The notes beneath the pieces were generated by a model. It worked only from the letters and a program-made list of their open reading frames with translations, made no database searches and was not told where the DNA came from. A DNA stretch of 64,000 nucleotides from Cardinalis cardinalis (Eukaryota; Chordata; Aves; Passeriformes; Cardinalidae), in assembly GCA_014549065.1 (NCBI GenBank), contig JACDOX010000027.1, positions 6,959,257 through 7,023,256 on the forward strand. The letters are read 5' to 3'. Each line of letters starts with the position of its first letter. The first letter of the stretch is position 1. Below, one piece after another: positions 12,601 to 24,150 of this stretch. Made by a program: the position numbers and the translations under genes.

Positions 12601-15600
12601 TAACCTGGTCACATCATGCCTGGTTTTGTGGAGATTTCCTGCTCTGATCACACCACTAAGTGTGAATGAGCAAATCTTAGATGACTGGTAAGCAGCTAAG
12701 GAGGGCAGAAAAGAAGTAACAGGAGGGAGGAAAAAGGCTGCAATGGAGCTAAGCAACTGATAACATGATTTTTTAACAACTGCTGAATAAGGGGGCACAG
12801 AACATAAGGAGCCATTAGTTGCACGAATTCCTCTGGGAATGGGTATCTGAAAGAGGTAGAAATTGCCGTTGCTCTTTTCAGATGATTTTTTAAGCTCTAT
12901 TCTGCTTTAATAAAAACAACCTTTGCAATGTATGCATGAGCGTAAAGAAAAAGGAAACATGGATTTCTTACTGATTGAATTGTTTTTAATAATAAAGAAA
13001 ATAAACCAGATTTAGAGGTACATAGAATGACATACATGCTGCCAAAATATCCTTCCCTTGTTGCTGTATTATGACCACTGGGTTGTAAGCTTTGCTCTGT
13101 ATTAAAGTCTAAATGCCAATATACCAGTCTGATGTCTCATTAGTAGTATCTGACTCAGAATTTCCAGTGATTCTATTTTCAGCAATATTTTTTCAGTTCT
13201 ACAAAACCTCTCTCATTCTCATTTCTTCTGGAAAAATATGGGGAAGAAAGTCTGTTTGTATGGATTTTCTCAATTCTGCTAAAAAGTCCATCTTTCCTGT
13301 GATCACTGATACAGTTATTGTGAAATGTTCTGTAGTTATAAAGGATTTGTTCCAGAAGTTTTGCTGAAATGGTCCAATCCCTAATCCTTGCTCTAAATTG
13401 TTTCTTTTGGTGCCACATCACGAAATTAATCTTTCCATTTGCTTTACACTGAATCGTTTAACAGTGTGTGAATCCATATAAAGAGCCATGAGGCAAAGTT
13501 TTTGATAAAAGCTAGCTGCAGCTAAACCAACCTGCATATCTTATTTTGGAATAAGAAAATAAAAATTTTAGGAATGACAGGTTTGGCTGCAGGTTTTAGT
13601 TTTTCTCCTTCCTTTCTGCCAGAATACACAGTCCATTTAATAGTTTCTTTTTATTTTGAATATATTTTCAGCGTAATCAGGTGGCTTTGAGACATGACAC
13701 GAACACCGGTCATTCCGGTCACTTGTTTATTCCAATGTTTGAAGTAACATTATGGTTGCAATGTCTGACATGCAGAAAAGCAATACCAGCAGCAAGATTT
13801 CCACTTGAAGATCTGGGGGTGGATTTAAATATCGTGTTGTGGTCATTAAAGTACTCTGGATAGTAGGTTGGTCTTTGGGTAAATGTTAATACTGCAAGTA
13901 AAGAATATCTGCCTAGCCCTTTGAGTCTGATCACACTATGATGGTAATATTGATGATGAAATCTGTTGGTTTCATGCAGCCAATCAATGGACTGTATAAA
14001 ATTAGTAGAGATAGTATTTGTTGAATTCTTGCACTGTTGGAGCCTGTCTTGGAATTGATGCTGAAGTCAGGCAAAGAGACTGAAAATGCTGTTGGAGAAA
14101 CTGAGGGAGTGCTGGAAATGCACTATTCTGAGAAAGTTATTCTAAAGAAGATTGGCTAGCCTGTAATTTGAATACAGTGCAGTAAAAATGTCTTAAATGC
14201 TGGAGAGTTACTTTGTATTAACTAGTCCCATATTAGCTAGCTTGGCTTTAAAAATAGAAGAAAAGAAAAAATCAGTTGCAGTTNAATTTAATATTTGAAG
14301 TAGAAATCATCTTGTCTAGATTTCAGGGAATGATTCACTGTAGGGATAGTTACCTGGATTTAATTGCCTATTTTTTGTCTATGTGTCAGAAATATGTTTA
14401 AAATCCCACTCCAATAAGCGCTGTACATATACCCCCTGCAAAATTTCACTTTTTGGGTTTTTCCCAAGATCTCCTCACTCTCATACTTAGGTCTAATCAT
14501 GGTCTTTCTTTTCTTCCCTGGGATTTGTAGCTGGAAAACATCATTAGATCTTCATCCAGATCATATAAAATGTTTTGAAATGTTTGGTTTGGCTCCAGCA
14601 AAGTGCAAGTGAAAGATTATTGCAATCAAGATCCAGTTTTTTTTTCTCAGTTAGTCCAGTTCAGGAAGTCTTTATGTAGTTCCTTGTGGAATAAAGTACA
14701 AAGTAAGAGGAAGAACTAAATATTTATTGAAAATATTTCAAAATGATGATGATGTTGGCAAAATTGTATTTCCTGCAACAAAACCAAAGAACATAGTATT
14801 TTATATCTTGCAGAATCCTAACTAAATCACAACATTTGCCTGCTTGCAGGAAATCATGCTGAGGGAAATCATGTAGGCGTGGAGTGAATTCACACTTAAG
14901 CTGACACTCTTGGTTACCTGCAGGCAGCTATCCTCATGGCTGGGTTATTACAAGACTGGGGCCCATGATGTTAGCTTACAAGCTTCTCACTGCACTAAAT
15001 GGAGCCAGAAACTAATCATAAGATGCAATTGTCCTCCTGTGACAGAATAACTCAGGATGAATTTAATCATCATTGCAGTCAAATGGGTGCGTGTGTTCTA
15101 ACATGGAGAAAATAGTTAAATATCTGTTTTGTGTAGAGCAGTAGGGTTCATCTCGTTGGCTGCATCTACTCATTTCTTCAACAGCAGTCTCAGGAGCATG
15201 AGAGTACAGGCTGGGTGTGACCTTTTTTCTCTTTTTCCTTTCTCTTCCATTATGTCTTTATAAACCCACTGGAGTTGACAGATTATTTTTTTGTTTGTTT
15301 GTATTCTGATGTGTCTCATGATATAGTCACCTAATTTGGTAATTACAGCAGATGAGATAAGCAGAAATTCCCAGACAACCTAGGGCTCTCCTCCTGGGGC
15401 TGTTCTTACAAGTTCTGTTTTTGGAAGAAAAAGAAATCTGGTATTAAGAGCATGACTTGGGGGATGTGGGGCTGGGGCTGAAGATTGTTTATGACAACAC
15501 ATCTGAGCTACTTTTAATGACTTGATTTTTATAGCATAGTTGGTTTATTTTTCTAAATTGTTATCTCCTAATAGGGTAGCAATATACTTTAAAATTATGA

Positions 15601-18600
15601 AATTTTCCTAGTCAGTTCCAAAACTAAGACCCCTGGATATTATGATGAAACCTGCTGTTACGAGCCTAGCTAGAATTTGAAGCAATACTGCTACATGGAG
15701 ATAGGGAGACTTGAAGTAAATTGGAGAAGAACGTTATATTAATGTCTTGATTCATGCCAAAACTTGTTTGATCTAATTTAGGATTAAGCATCCTTCACTA
15801 GTAAAAGTCTTAAGCCAGTGGGGGAAATTTCAGCCCCATAGATAATCTGCAAGGAAAAGAAGGTATCAATTCTTTGAGCCTTTTTAGCTCTTTCCCTTAT
15901 GGGTGCTAAAGTACCTGTGAGAGATTGTCTGGAAAGTGTTATATTATATTATTTTCTATTTAGAAATGAATTTACGTAGTTAAATTCATGTCTGTTGAGC
16001 AGAAAATGAACTCCTTGGGGCATACATCTGATGCCAGCAGGAATGAGTAATTTAGAGCTTGAAGCCTGTACTTCCTCCCCAGAGGATGTGGGAGATATAT
16101 AAAAGTACTTTAAAAATTATCCTTCACATTTGCATCTAGAAGAAAATACAGCAGCTCCAATTTATTTGATTTGTTCATTAATTGCTCAGCTAATGCTTGG
16201 AAAAAAAGACAACAGGAACAAAATGTAACCAGGCAACTCACCAGGCGGCATTGTGAAGAATTTTGAGCTACTAGGAGAGTGGATGTAACACAGAAAATGT
16301 TTTGCATACTAATCCACAATAAACATGAAAGAAAAATCAATTCATATTTAGGTCTGTAATCTTTAGCAGTCTTACCCCATAGCATATGGGAAAGAAGAAG
16401 AAAAGGTGTGCCTCTATGGTACTGGGATGGAAAAGCAATTTTATGAAAGCAATGCCTATGTCATAAGATGTATTTGATCCAATAGCACTTTATACCTAAC
16501 AAATTTCAGACTAAATTTTTGTAAAGTCCTGCTACTCAGACAGACACCTGAGTTCAAAAGTGGGGCAACCCTACCGAGACCTGTAAGGTGGATTACTAGC
16601 TGGAGATCACCAAACAATCTATTTTATTTAAGAGTAAGTTTTCTTCTAGAAATCTCACATCTGTTTTCAAGTCATGCCATCTGTTACTTGACTTGTTTCC
16701 GCAATAGCATTTCTATTCAACTTGCACGTATAATTATAATAGCATAATTCGGGATCACAACCAGTTAGTTTAAAGACCTTTTACATAAAGCTGTGTCACA
16801 CAGGTTTGTGAGTTGTTACTTGCAAAAAAACCAAAACACCAAAACCTGAGAAACTCCAGTCTTTTCTAGTTACCTTTTTTTGTTGTTGATGAAGAGCTCT
16901 ATCTCAGATTGCTCATATTACCATAATCTATTGGCATTCCTGGCTCCACCAGGATAGATTTACATTCACTTGGACCTACTTACCTCTTTATTACTTAGAC
17001 TGGGATGTCTTTGCCTGTAAATGTTATAGAATCTTGTAAGAATGGCACATATAAAAATTCTCTTTCAGAAAACTTCTACACACTGGGGTAGATGTGTCAA
17101 AGGAAGTTGTGACTCCATGTGTTTGTCATATGCAACAACCTGACTGTGTCTCATCTTTCCAGGCATTAGTCATGGCAAGTGGATTGTACCTGATGAGTTA
17201 ATAACAGGTTTCTGTGAGTTTTTATCATTAAGGTTTTTTTGCTTTATCCCAGTTACAATCCCAGTCTGCACTGTCTTTGCTCTGGAAACCCAACTACTTT
17301 CCAACTTATTATTTACTTATTTTCATTTATTAAGATTTATCTTATGTATTTAATTTAAGGTGTGGGGTTTTGTTTATTTTGTTCTGATTGGTTGGTTGCT
17401 TTTTTACTACTATGGTGCAAGTGTCTTTCAATTTAGAGAATTTTCTACAATATTTATAGCCATCCAACTCTTAGTCAGAGAGACGAGGGACAGACTGAAA
17501 AAAAAGAAAATATAGCATCCTCATGCAAGCTAAGTTGTATGGCCATGGAGAGGAAAAATTAGTTTCAATATCAGAAATATATTGTATCTGATTTGTATAA
17601 CAGTGAAATAACACAGGTCTATCCAGGCTTCAGCTATCGGCCTGCAAGGACTGAGATGAATATCTCNTCTCTCACTTTCTTTCTCAGGAAGACCAGAAAC
17701 TGGACATTTCTACAGACAGTGGCTATCCCTATTACAAGAACGACATATTTTGTTTTAAAAGTTTTTATTACCTCCTTGATGCCAAATATTTTGTCAAATT
17801 TTAAGTCAAGAAGAAAATTTATCCTAGTTCCAGACACAGCTTAGGAGGTTTTCACTCTCCTCTGTAGGGTGGACTGTGGTCCACACCTGTCATCTGGATA
17901 TTGTCATCTGTTACACTCTCTGTTATAAGGAAGGGCCTTTGACATTAGTGGCGCATGTAATGTTTACTTTTTCTCCCTGTAGCATACACTGAATTCAAGG
18001 CTTTTCATCCCTTTTAGTCAAAGTCCTTAGCTGTGGTGGTTTGGAGTGTTATGTGAATTATGTTATGGAAACAGACTGAAGCTGCGATGTTTGGCACCCT
18101 GTGTTACTATTTTCTGAAAAGTCAGAGGAGCTTGTTATGTTCTATTGAGGATGAGAGTTGTCTGATTAAATGGTTGTATCTACAGTGGAGATGCTTAAAA
18201 GCTGGACTTCATTTAGAGTCAGTGAAGAAATCTAGTTGTGTACTGAATGAAGCAACTCATTCCACGCTGGACACTTGAAATTGCTCAAATGAATTATTCT
18301 CTATGAGTGCCTAATAACTGTAAAGGAAACAAAGGGGCAACTGGCTGAGATGTAGACATACAGGATGGGATTCAGTTGCTCATACGTAGGCTCTTAGTAC
18401 CGCTGACAGTTTTTATTATCCAGAATATCCACATAGGCTGTAAATTTGTCACAGATGGCAGATCCATATCTCTTTGATGGAAGCTAAAGGGCAGAAATGA
18501 TACGTTTTGGAATTTAAAGCAACAGAAAATAGCCCTGTTTAGATGATTAAGTTATACTTTTAGTGTGCTCCTTCTGAATTTTACTTTTACTGTCTCCTTT

Positions 18601-18754
18601 CCTTTCAGCTGCAGCTGCCTGCTTAAAAAATAAAGATATTTTGTCTGTTGTTTTGGAGTGTCAGTGTTACTATTTTCTGGGAAAGAAGTGCTTTTACTAC
18701 CAATTGTTAGAAACCATGGAAGCACCTGAGAATGGTCTTGTAGGAATTAAGGTT
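9643..18754. other. long AT-rich stretch without genes or clear repeats
   Basis: About 9 kb with no recognisable exon, LTR or CR1 copy. Two small patches keep CpGs and clustered motif-like text (12361-12500 and 13690-13730; see findings). Otherwise nothing stands out. Confidence 0.5.
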
Positions 18755-19440
18755 TTTCCTCCCAAAACAGTGGCAGGATCAATAGCTTTACTGAAGTACA
18801 TCTACACCAAAGCACACAGCAAACAGGAGGAAATGGAAGCCACTGTGCAGCAGGAAAACTGTGATATAGTCACGATCACAGAATCATGGAGGGATGACTC
18901 AGACAGCTGGATGGTGCTCCAATGGATGGCTGTTAATTCTTCAGAAGGGATAGGCAAGGAGGGAGACTCCTGTGTGTGGGGAAGGGTTTTGACTCTCTAG
19001 GGCTTGATGATGGAGATGAGAGGGTTGAGTGTTTATATGTCACAATCGGGGTAATGCCAACAAGGGCAGATGTCTTGGTGGGAGTCTGTTGTAGCCCACC
19101 CATCATGGATGCAGATGCTGATGAAATATTCTGTTAGTTGGGGGTTTCAACTTACCAGCAAATGACAGAGTTAGAGTCAACAAATATTAGATCAGGGGAG
19201 ATTTAGATTGGATATTAGGAAAAGTTTGCTCACAGAAAGAGCTGTAAAGCATTGGAGCAGGGTGGTCAGGAAAGTGGTGTAGTCACCATCGCTGGAGGTG
19301 TTTAAAAGTCATGTAGATGTGGTAGTCTGGGACATGGCTTAGTATTGGACTTGGCAGTGATAGGGTTATTGCTGACTCAAAGCACTTTAAGGTCCTTTCC
19401 AACCTTAATGACATAGCTCAGTCTGATGTACTACACAATA
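18755..19440 (+). mobile_element. CR1 LINE copy: endonuclease fragment fused to 3' tail
   Basis: 18760-19165 encodes a decayed piece of the CR1 ORF2 apurinic-type endonuclease. The frame reads through KQEEMEATV and then DIVTITESWRDDSDSW, matching the CR1 block that carries the conserved metal-binding glutamate in the 'ITETW' motif (here ITESW). The frame then shifts near 18990 and continues as ADVLVGVCCSPP and DADADEIFC before a stop. Near 19165-19198 the sequence jumps directly to the CR1 3' tail (ggggagatttagattgg), which runs through 'aggtcctttccaacctt' to about 19440. The reverse-transcriptase coding region, which should lie between, is absent. Known CR1 proteins nick target DNA and prime reverse transcription. 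This copy is inactive, being frameshifted, stop-containing and internally deleted. Confidence 0.88.
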
Positions 19441-19864
19441 GCTCAGAAACAAAAATTCATTGACAAACCGAAGTTTTACTACTTCAATGTGAAGTGGAGT
19501 CTGGCTGTTAAAGACTGAGGCCTGGCAAAATTTTACTGTATGCCATTTTATGCCCAGAAATTACATGGGTGAGCTTTTAGAATGAAATCTTGCTGTCTAC
19601 AATCTTCTTTATCTCAAACTTAATCATCCAGACCAAATCTTTGATATTAATGGGAGAGACAAGAGACAAGTCTTGTCTGAAAGATCATTCAGTTAATCAG
19701 GATTTTGGGAGCTAAGTGTGAGGAAACACCCATGCTAACCTGTATGATTTGAAACTGGATGTGCAAGTCTGATCAAAGCACTTAATATTTTCCTTGCTAG
19801 AGAGCAAGAAATATGCCTAAAGGGCAATTAATTTTATCCTAAAGTATGTCTGTAAGATAAATCA

Positions 19865-19888
19865 GATGATTCATCTGATGATTCATCT
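19865..19888. repeat. 12-bp perfect tandem pair
   Basis: gatgattcatct occurs twice back to back. The unit itself is partly self-complementary around gat/atc. Confidence 0.9.
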
Positions 19889-20559
19889 AAAAATGCATAT
19901 TTCTAGCTGTTTACTAAGAAGGATGCTTTAAGGCACTGCTAGAACTTCAATACGTAAGCATTAAAAGCNTGAGGTTGGTTAGGATAAATCCCACTCTAAA
20001 ATACATAGGCTGATTTATTCTTACAGTTATTGTTTTTTCTGTTGACTCTTCAAATGGGTTTACAGAATTAGCTTTACATGGTTACTTAATGTCTAGGTGA
20101 CCAAATTTTATGATTATTATTCTCAAAATGAAGCTCAGATTTTAAATGTATTCATGATCTTTGCTACATGTAGAAAAAGAAAGGAGAAAAAAACCCTGTA
20201 GATTAAACAAGTTCCATAATGTGCTGTACTGTTCAGTCAGAATTCACAACAATTCCTATAATAAGAATATAAATCCCAATCCACAGTAATTTTGCTTGAA
20301 GTGGGAAATTTCCCCTCCCCAGTATCCTCTACAAGGCATTGTTAAAAAGAAAATCCTCATTAAAAAGTACTGAAATAATGCACCCCTTGTATCAGGATTT
20401 TCATGCCTATGACACCTTTAATTGTAGGTGCTTGGCATCAAGACAAAAGAGATCAGCATTACTTATGTCTGACAGGAACTGTGTAACATATATTAAGTTC
20501 AGTAACTCAGCCAAAGAAGCTGGAACATTTTTTTTTCATTAAAAAGGAATTAAATCTTC

Positions 20560-20577
20560 ATTCATGAATTCATGAAT
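20560..20577. repeat. 18-bp perfect palindrome
   Basis: attcatgaattcatgaat equals its own reverse complement and is centred on an EcoRI-type gaattc. There is no spacer. Its role is unknown. Confidence 0.9.
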
Positions 20578-20717
20578 TATAGCTTGTCATGATGCATCTA
20601 ATGTATTTTAAGTTGTGCTCAGGGAGCAACTGTAGAGCCTCCATTTTTAAATGACAGCCTGCTGCTGTATCTACAGTCTTCCCTGCTTCCACCAGGGTTT
20701 CAAGAGAGTGTTGCTGG

Positions 20718-20791
20718 CTTTCTTTTTCTCTTTCTTTCTTCCCTTTCTTCTTTCTTTCCTTCTTTTCTTATCTTTGGGGTTGGGGGAGGGG
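20718..20791. repeat. polypyrimidine tract followed by G-runs
   Basis: About 58 bases of almost pure C/T (20718-20775) lead straight into ggggttgggggagggg (20776-20791). Such strand-asymmetric tracts can form triplex or quadruplex structures, though only three G-tracts are present here. Confidence 0.8.
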
Positions 20792-22942
20792 AATCTGCCA
20801 CAGTAAACTAGAAAAATCCATTCTGTCAAATTGCACGCCCTGCTGCTTCATCACCATTATTATACTGAGGTTTTACATTAAAGTACCCTGGATTTTAAAT
20901 TGAAAGTCAAATATAATTTGCCACAAGAAGCATGAAGTGAGTGACTAGAAAAGCTGATAGCTAGGCGCAGCATGACAAATTGGTATCTATCTAATAATGA
21001 GCATTACAAGGTCATGGATCACTACGAAACTCTCACTTCTGTGTAAGTAGAACTGGACTACATTGTGTCAATTGTTGTTTCGGGGGAAAGGGCAATATAT
21101 TTTAGATTGGCCCATACATTTTCAGAGCTAAAGCTAGACAGGTACAATAAGTCCCTTTTGGACAGAAAAGAAAACCAAGGAAGGTGACAGAGAGAGAAAG
21201 GGTGAGAAATTTTGTAGTTCCACAAATGCACTTTCAGGATAAATTGTGGACAAGCAAACTGTTTCNGCATGTAGGTTTAGGCTTTAGAGAGGCAAAACCC
21301 CATAGATTTATAAATTGTTTTTAAAAGTCTTTAAGTAAGTTGTCATTTAATGCAATTTTAGGGTAAATCATGACATTGATTTTGTGTCAACAAAAAAGGA
21401 GAGAAACACCTGTGTTCCTAAACAAGAAGTAATGTTATCAATAAAGACCATTGCCACATTTGAAACATGCAAATCACTTCTCAGCAAGTATTAATCAATA
21501 GGGACCTAGTGGAACAGAAAAAGCTATGACTATTTATACCACAAAATAGATAATTTGATAGCATCATCCCTTAATGGCATATCCACGGAGTTTGTGCAGC
21601 TGGCAAATGTTGTCATGTGAGACTTACACTCAGCTGAGATCGTTACTCGGAGCAGCTCTTCTGAGACACAAAGACCTTTATCAGTTTATCTTATGACATT
21701 ATTTTTATGTGCCTTTATGAGACATTGTGTAGGATTCATGCACCATAACTTTGGCATCTAAAATGTAGTTCATTGTGTTCATTGTTCCAAGTTCCTTTGC
21801 ATCACTGTAGTGAAATAGATAGATATCATCTTTTGGATAAGTTGAATTCTAGGCAGAGATTATTTTAGTAGAAAATAGGCCTCTGGGACAGATCACATTG
21901 TCTGCTAAAAACTAGAAGGACTTTTGGCAATAAGGGTGTCTTAGAGAGGAAATTTGGGCTTCTTCATGTGTCCTTTAGATGTCTGAAGCTAGATAAGATG
22001 ATTCCCAGAATACCTGACTCTCTTCTCATTTGTCACACCTAACAGGAAAACTGAAAACCAGTGAAAACTGGTAACTCACTGTAGAAATAAATATGTATTT
22101 GTGAAGGACAGAGCTGGAAGATACATGGTGGGGGCAGAAGTGGGACACTGGGGACAGATATATTTTAAGAACCTATGGAGCTATTGGGTAACTGAAGGGC
22201 CCTATCTGGTGACTGCTATTCTGAGACAAACAGAAAATGAAATTCAGCAGAAATAACCCAAAATGCCCATGCCTCATTCAACCAGACAGTGACCATATGA
22301 CTTTTGTACAGAGAACATAAAAATTTTACTGGGACATTAGCTGTGATTTTCTGTTTCTTCGTTGTCTAAGGAATAGGATAGTTTTAGTATTGCCACAGTA
22401 ACAGTGAAGATGTCTCCCTGTAAGTGTGCTGCGTATTGAAAATCAAAATCCACAAGTTGTAATTATGTTAACAGTTCTAACTACAGAGTTTAGCTTTATA
22501 AAGTATCTTGTTTAATCTATTTCCATGTTGGAGGTATCTTGTTTAATCTCTGCTATGTCAGGTAAAAGGGAGGCAACTGTAAAAGCAGTGGCTGTGAACA
22601 GCCCTTGGTATTTGAAATNATTGTGATTTTATTTCCTGGGCAATGAACGTTTCAAATGCTAGGAGTCTTAGCTGGAAATGGCTGATTTGTTTTCTGTAAT
22701 TCACAAAAGTGACGTATTGTTCTTTGCCTCTTGATTCTACTAGTTTTGCTGGTTTTCTTTAACCCACAATAAACCCCACATAATACATGGGAGAAATAAC
22801 CCAGCCTTTGGTGCAATGATGTAATCTAAAATTCACTGAAATAAATATAAAAAGCTGTTGCTGATTAGTGCTGAAATAGATTTCTAACCTAGTGTTGGGC
22901 ATCAAGAATAGCATGCTGATCAATGAGTTTGCTTTTTGAGGG

Positions 22943-22992
22943 GTAAATAGTAAAATCAGAGTCAATGTGTTGACTCTGATTTTACTATTTAC
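22943..22992. repeat. perfect hairpin: 23-bp arms, 4-nt loop
   Basis: The left arm (22943-22965, beginning gtaaatagtaaaat and ending cagagtcaa) is fully complementary to the right arm (22970-22992), with loop tgtg. There is no mismatch in 23 pairs. It lies about 65 bp upstream of an old LINE relic but is not a part of any LINE I recognise. Perfect pairing in otherwise old, unconstrained DNA implies a recent origin or a sequence artefact. A short-hairpin RNA is possible but unsupported. Confidence 0.95.
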
Positions 22993-23056
22993 TGAGCTGA
23001 ACCAGCTCTTACTGGCACAGAACGGCCGATGGAGGATAAGATAACTATGAAAAGTA

Positions 23057-24150
23057 AGCAGCATGATTTATGAAAATAAGTCTTATCAGACAAATTTGAT
23101 TACTTCTTTTGATAGCATTACCAAATAAGCAAATGAGAGGAAAATGGCAGACCCAATATAGTTTGACTTGAGTGAAGCATTTGGTATAGCATCCATGAAA
23201 GCTCATGCAATTAATTCAAATTGACAAATATGTGGACTGTCACATGGATTGAAGATTAGCTCAAAGGCCATAAACAAAGAATATTGATGGATCAAGTTGA
23301 AGGGAGATACACAGTCATTTGTTGCAATGCTGGCAGTAAATCAAGGCTTATTTAACATCTTCATTCCTGATTTGGAGAGAAGAATACATCAACTCATTGA
23401 CAACATTTATACATGGCATAAATTAGGAGGAGGTTTAAATGCCCTTACAGGGAAAGAAAAATACAGTGGGTCAGAGACTGATGTGATAAAATAATAAATG
23501 AATTATAAAAGTGCAAGGCACCATTGATGGTATAATTGAGGCAAATATTGAATAAGGGTTTAACAATCTGGAAAAGATGAGAGAATAAAATATAGTAGTT
23601 GCAGATAATGGGGACAACTCGAAAGGGCAAGAAAAAGGGCAAGTGAAGTTATAGGTGCATATGTATTATTGTCTCATGCAATAAGGTGATACAGTCATAT
23701 ATGAGAATAGTAGTTTAATTTTGAGCACAGAAAAAGTCCTGGTCTATACAGCACTGGCACTCAAAGCATAAAATTGGATTTTTAGAGTGATTAATGAAAG
23801 GAACTATAAGAAACTGAAGTGATAGACAAATGGTCAGATGCAGTGAAGAAAGATTAAATGGATAAACTGCACTGGGCTATATTAAAACCATTGGTACAAG
23901 TATTGAAATACCTTTTTGCCATGAATTTAGAAATCAGTATCAAAAAGCTTAGACTATCTGAAAATTTAGCACTCCGTGTATGCTTAATTAAAAAGTAGAA
24001 AGGTAGCCGGTAGTCTCCAAATATCAAAGAAGTACAAATCTCAAGAATGGAGAGGAATTTTGTGTCATGCAGAAAAGTGTAAACAAGAACAAAGGGAGAA
24101 AGTTGAGAGAAAATACTATTAGGTGATTACAATCCACATTTATTTGTCAT
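23057..24150 (+). mobile_element. old CR1/L3-like LINE relic with reverse-transcriptase remnants
   Basis: From about 23057 the text follows the reverse-transcriptase region of CR1/L3-clade LINEs. The block cagcatgatttatgaaaa corresponds to 'QHGF(V/I)K'. It is followed by the 'SDKFDYFF' equivalent and a 'FDLSEAFG' equivalent of the 'LDFSKAFD' motif near 23165. A readable frame then gives LFNIFIPDL (23346-23374), the counterpart of LFNIFINDL. Next comes HKLGGGLN, where the catalytic 'ADDTKLGG' block belongs, so the aspartate pair is lost. Weaker similarity to the LINE tail (tctccaaatatcaaa, then tagaacaagaa-like text) continues to about 24150. Many stops and frameshifts make it inactive. The divergence is far larger than in the CR1 tails elsewhere in the window, so this is an older layer. 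Confidence 0.72.

Larger units (their letters stand above)
19441..22942. other. AT-rich unique DNA with small repeats
   Basis: No exon is recognised. It contains a 12-bp tandem pair (19865), an 18-bp palindrome (20560) and a pyrimidine tract (20718), listed separately. Confidence 0.5.

Noticed and set aside
18101..18679. Shared 16-mer gtgttactattttctg at 18101 and 18664
   Set aside because: Flanking similarity is too short to call a duplication or LTR pair. It could be chance in AT-rich DNA.
18641..18760. Cys/Tyr/Phe-rich start of the 119-codon frame, resembling a C-type lectin fragment
   Set aside because: The same frame runs directly into CR1 endonuclease sequence. No lectin motif pair or splice site is visible, so the resemblance is to only a few residues.
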